NCBI GenBank assembly: GCA_963978155.1
Contig: CAXBRK010000034.1
Coordinates: 1 to 17,742, forward strand
Length of the DNA stretch: 17,742 bases
Source: UBA8653 sp963978155
GTDB taxonomy: Bacteria > Planctomycetota > Phycisphaerae > Phycisphaerales > SM1A02
Reading direction: 5' to 3'
Under the pieces are notes generated by a model, which saw only the letters and a program-made list of their open reading frames with translations, did not search any database and was not told the origin of the DNA. A program made the translations under genes and the position numbers. Positions 16,044-17,742 of the stretch are shown in pieces. Numbering within the stretch: the stretch's first letter is position 1; every line of letters starts with the position of its first letter.

Positions 16044-17075
16044 TCACCTCCGCCAATCCACCACAACTTTTCCAAACTGATCGCCAGATTCAAGCCGTGC
16101 ATAGGCCTCTGAGGCGGCATCAGGGGCCACGACGGTGTCGATGACCGGATGCAATGCACCGGATCGCATCAGCGCCACCACTTCACGAAATTCCGCCATG
16201 TCCCCCATTGTGGATCCGAGAATATTCAGTTGGTTCCAAAAGACTCGGGCCAAGTCGGTGGTGGCATCAGGGCCACTGGTGCACCCACACAACACCAACG
16301 TTCCACCTCGACGCAAACTTTTGACGCACGACAGATGCACCGCCTTGCCCACACTGTCAATGGCTACATCCACGCCACGCTTTTTGGTCCAAGCGCGAAC
16401 AGACCGTGACCAATCATCACCGGTGTCCAAGATCCCCTCGGACGCTCCCAATGAAGCGGCCCGTTCCAACTTTTTCGCTGAACGGCTGGTCACGATGGCA
16501 TGGGCGCCGAAATGACGAACCAGATCCAACGCGGCCAAAGCAACCCCCCCTCCGATCCCAGTAATCAAAACATGATCGCCTGCACGGAGGTTGGCTTTCC
16601 GAAGCATGCGCCACGCGGTGAGGTATGACAATGCACACGCGGCAGCCTCCACTGGATCGTGATCCCCCACATCAAGCAACTGATCGACTGGGGCCACAAA
16701 AAACTCAGCCATGGTGCCCGGCCCATGTTCTCCAATCATGGAGATGTCTTCTGGAGCAGGAGCAAGATCCGGATGCGGCGTGGCCTCTTGAAACGTGGCA
16801 GCGTTCAACAGGACACGACGGCCCATCCATTGCGGATCAACACCTTCACCCAAGTGCTCCACGATGCCACATCCATCAGAACCGGAAATTTTGGGCCATT
16901 CGTCGGGAAGACCAGGCAAACCACGGCCGACCCAAAGATCCAAATGATTCAGGGCCGCGGCTTCGGTGCGTACCACGACTTCTCCGGGCTTTGGACAAGG
17001 ATCGGGGTGCTCCGACAACAGTCGGACAGATTTGTGAACAGGTTCGCCCTGACGCTCAATCACTACCGCTCGCAT
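16044..17075 (-). CDS. Zinc-type alcohol dehydrogenase-like MDR oxidoreductase
   Basis: This 343-residue medium-chain dehydrogenase/reductase is an NAD(P)-dependent cytoplasmic oxidoreductase of unknown substrate. It has an N-terminal GroES-like domain with AALNHLDLWVGRGLPGLP (40-57) and GSDGCGIVEHLGEGV (65-79). A Rossmann domain follows, with GIGGGVA (173-179), RGVDVAIDSVG, RGGTLVLCGCTSG and WNQLNILGSTMGDM. The Asn43-His44 in place of the catalytic Cys, and GSD in place of GHE, place it near the quinone-reductase-like zinc-ADH branch. The lobe that normally carries four structural-zinc Cys (CxxCxxC...C, before GEH) reads NAATFQEATPHPDLAPAPED and has none, so structural zinc should be absent. 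ATG 17073-17075 has a TACACT box seven bases upstream and no Shine-Dalgarno. clpS starts 41 bp downstream. Confidence 0.88.
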   Translation of the reverse strand: MRAVVIERQGEPVHKSVRLLSEHPDPCPKPGEVVVRTEAAALNHLDLWVGRGLPGLPDEWPKISGSDGCGIVEHLGEGVDPQWMGRRVLLNAATFQEATPHPDLAPAPEDISMIGEHGPGTMAEFFVAPVDQLLDVGDHDPVEAAACALSYLTAWRMLRKANLRAGDHVLITGIGGGVALAALDLVRHFGAHAIVTSRSAKKLERAASLGASEGILDTGDDWSRSVRAWTKKRGVDVAIDSVGKAVHLSCVKSLRRGGTLVLCGCTSGPDATTDLARVFWNQLNILGSTMGDMAEFREVVALMRSGALHPVIDTVVAPDAASEAYARLESGDQFGKVVVDWRR

Positions 17076-17082
17076 AACTCAG

Positions 17083-17088
17083 AGTGTA
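17083..17088 (-). promoter_or_regulatory. -10 box of the dehydrogenase gene, leaderless spacing
   Basis: On the minus strand this reads TACACT and ends seven bases before the ATG at 17075. An A-rich stretch lies upstream. A TTGACG is present further upstream but 24 bp away, too far to pair normally. Confidence 0.45.
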
Positions 17089-17141
17089 AATCCTTCTTTT
17101 TTGGAATACCGCGTCAACAGAGGACGTCCCAAAGAGATGAA

Positions 17142-17147
17142 AAGGAG
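17142..17147 (+). promoter_or_regulatory. Strong Shine-Dalgarno of the repeat protein
   Basis: AAGGAG stands seven bases before the ATG at 17155, the best ribosome-binding site in the window. It supports reading the plus strand here over the open frames on the other strand. Confidence 0.8.
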
Positions 17148-17154
17148 CATTTCC

Positions 17155-17742
17155 ATGCGCCAATACCCTCTTGCTGTCACCGTCAGCCTGCTTCTGCTTC
17201 CACTGGCGTGGCCCATCGACGCCATGGCTCACACTCCATCCCAGAGCATGGTCCGGGATGGGATCAACCACACCCCGAAAGACAAACAAAAAGCAAGCGA
17301 TGCGTCTCGTCGAAAAGCTGTGGAGGCTGCTCGCCGCAAAGCGCAGCAGGAAGCCGCCAGACGCAAAGCACAAGAAGAAGCTCGTCGTAAAGCACAGCAA
17401 GACGCTGCCAGGCGAAAAGCTTTAGAAGACGCACGCCGCAAAGCGCAGCAGGACGCTGCCAGACGAAGAGCACAAGAAGAAGCTCGCCGTAAGGCACAAC
17501 AAGACGCCGCCAGACGCAAAGCTCAAGAAGAAGCTCGCCGTAAGGCACAGCAAGACGCCGCGAGACAAAAAGTTCAGGAAGAAGATCGCCGAAAAGCGCA
17601 ACAAGATGCGGCGATACGCAAAGCGCAAGAAGAATCCTTCAGACGAGAACCGGTTCAAAAAACCAGTGGACATCGCCCGGACCAACTCAAACCACAACCC
17701 GTTCCGTTCAAGCCCAGAAACCAACAACCCACAGGGCAAGGT
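17155..17742 (+). CDS. Secreted 17-residue-repeat helical protein, 3' end cut by window
   Basis: The frame is open from ATG 17155 to the window edge, giving 196 residues without a stop. Residues 1-25 form a Sec signal peptide: Arg2, a hydrophobic core VTVSLLLLPLAW, and a likely cleavage site after DAMA. After a short linker, six tandem copies of a 17-residue unit (consensus RRKAQQDAARRKAQEEA) span residues 60-161. They lack helix breakers, so one long, strongly basic alpha-helix is expected. A Pro/Gln/Lys-rich segment (about 165-196) follows and runs off the edge. I recognise no family. The composition recalls the TolA helical stalk or periplasmic single helices, but this protein has a cleavable signal peptide instead of an N-terminal anchor. 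It is divergent from the dehydrogenase (79-bp gap), and I find no convincing promoter there. Confidence 0.8.
   Translation, partial: MRQYPLAVTVSLLLLPLAWPIDAMAHTPSQSMVRDGINHTPKDKQKASDASRRKAVEAARRKAQQEAARRKAQEEARRKAQQDAARRKALEDARRKAQQDAARRRAQEEARRKAQQDAARRKAQEEARRKAQQDAARQKVQEEDRRKAQQDAAIRKAQEESFRREPVQKTSGHRPDQLKPQPVPFKPRNQQPTGQG
17332..17637 (+). repeat. Six tandem 51-bp coding repeats
   Basis: Six head-to-tail 51-bp units (17 codons each) encode the helical region. Each unit divides into a 27-bp half (RRKAQQDAA) and a 24-bp half (RRKAQEEA), so an older ~8-9-residue duplication lies inside. Units 2-4 are nearly identical in protein sequence but differ at synonymous sites. The last two units are the most diverged (RQKVQEED, IRKAQEES). 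Confidence 0.85.

Noticed and set aside
16003..16056. N-terminal extension of clpS to 16056
   Set aside because: It would translate through the TATACT box and reach to within the dehydrogenase stop region. The added residues are not ClpS-like.
17332..17637. Possible CRISPR array from regularly spaced similar sequences
   Set aside because: The 51-bp units are contiguous, in frame and without unique spacers. They are coding tandem repeats.
17229..17739. Cys/Leu/Ala/Ser repeat proteins on the minus strand
   Set aside because: These are complements of the 51-bp repeats. The plus-strand reading has a Shine-Dalgarno, a signal peptide and a coherent helix.

Overview
The window reads as a stretch of bacterial chromosome from a planctomycete, most likely class Phycisphaerae. 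This is inferred from gene content. The clues are an N-terminal zinc ribbon of the CxxC...GRCPECG type on a membrane protein, a very long signal peptidase I, an RicT/PSP1 protein with an Arg/Lys tail, and an actinobacterial/planctomycete-type long LeuRS. Coding density is very high, the DNA is GC-rich by eye, and no tRNA, rRNA, IS element or CRISPR array is visible. Nearly everything is housekeeping, and I see no dedicated defence, mobile or secondary-metabolite system.

Layout. Positions 1-2590 (minus strand) carry the 5' part of groEL, preceded by a five-helix zinc-ribbon membrane protein. A 23-bp divergent gap separates the latter from a plus-strand pair: a MoxR AAA+ ATPase (2614-3525) overlapped by a small hydrophobic protein (3513-4031). 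Converging on that pair is the minus-strand mgtE-hpt unit (6029-4045), whose two genes overlap by GTGA. Divergent from mgtE, the plus strand carries folC (6114-7514) and leuS (7576-10389). leuS ends one base from the convergent HU gene (10735-10391, minus). A long minus-strand block follows, read from right to left: a zinc-type dehydrogenase, clpS, der, ricT (GTGA overlap with der) and a signal peptidase I with a large insertion (17075 down to 10908). At the right edge a divergent plus-strand gene, cut by the window, encodes a secreted protein built from six tandem 17-residue Ala/Arg/Lys/Gln/Glu repeats.

The genes cover folding (GroEL, MoxR), proteolysis and export (ClpS, signal peptidase I), ribosome assembly and translation (Der, LeuRS), RNA-decay control (RicT), folate and purine salvage (FolC, Hpt), Mg2+ homeostasis (MgtE) and nucleoid structure (HU). 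Their grouping looks like chromosomal packing more than one pathway. The operon-like joins are der-ricT, mgtE-hpt and moxR-small membrane protein.

The most notable pattern is regulatory. Seven genes without a usable Shine-Dalgarno (zinc-ribbon gene, moxR, mgtE, folC, leuS, clpS, dehydrogenase) have a TANNNT -10-like box ending only 6-9 nt before the start codon, which suggests leaderless or near-leaderless mRNAs. groEL, hpt, ricT, HU and the repeat protein instead have clear Shine-Dalgarno sequences. In the moxR/zinc-ribbon gap the two opposing -10 boxes overlap.
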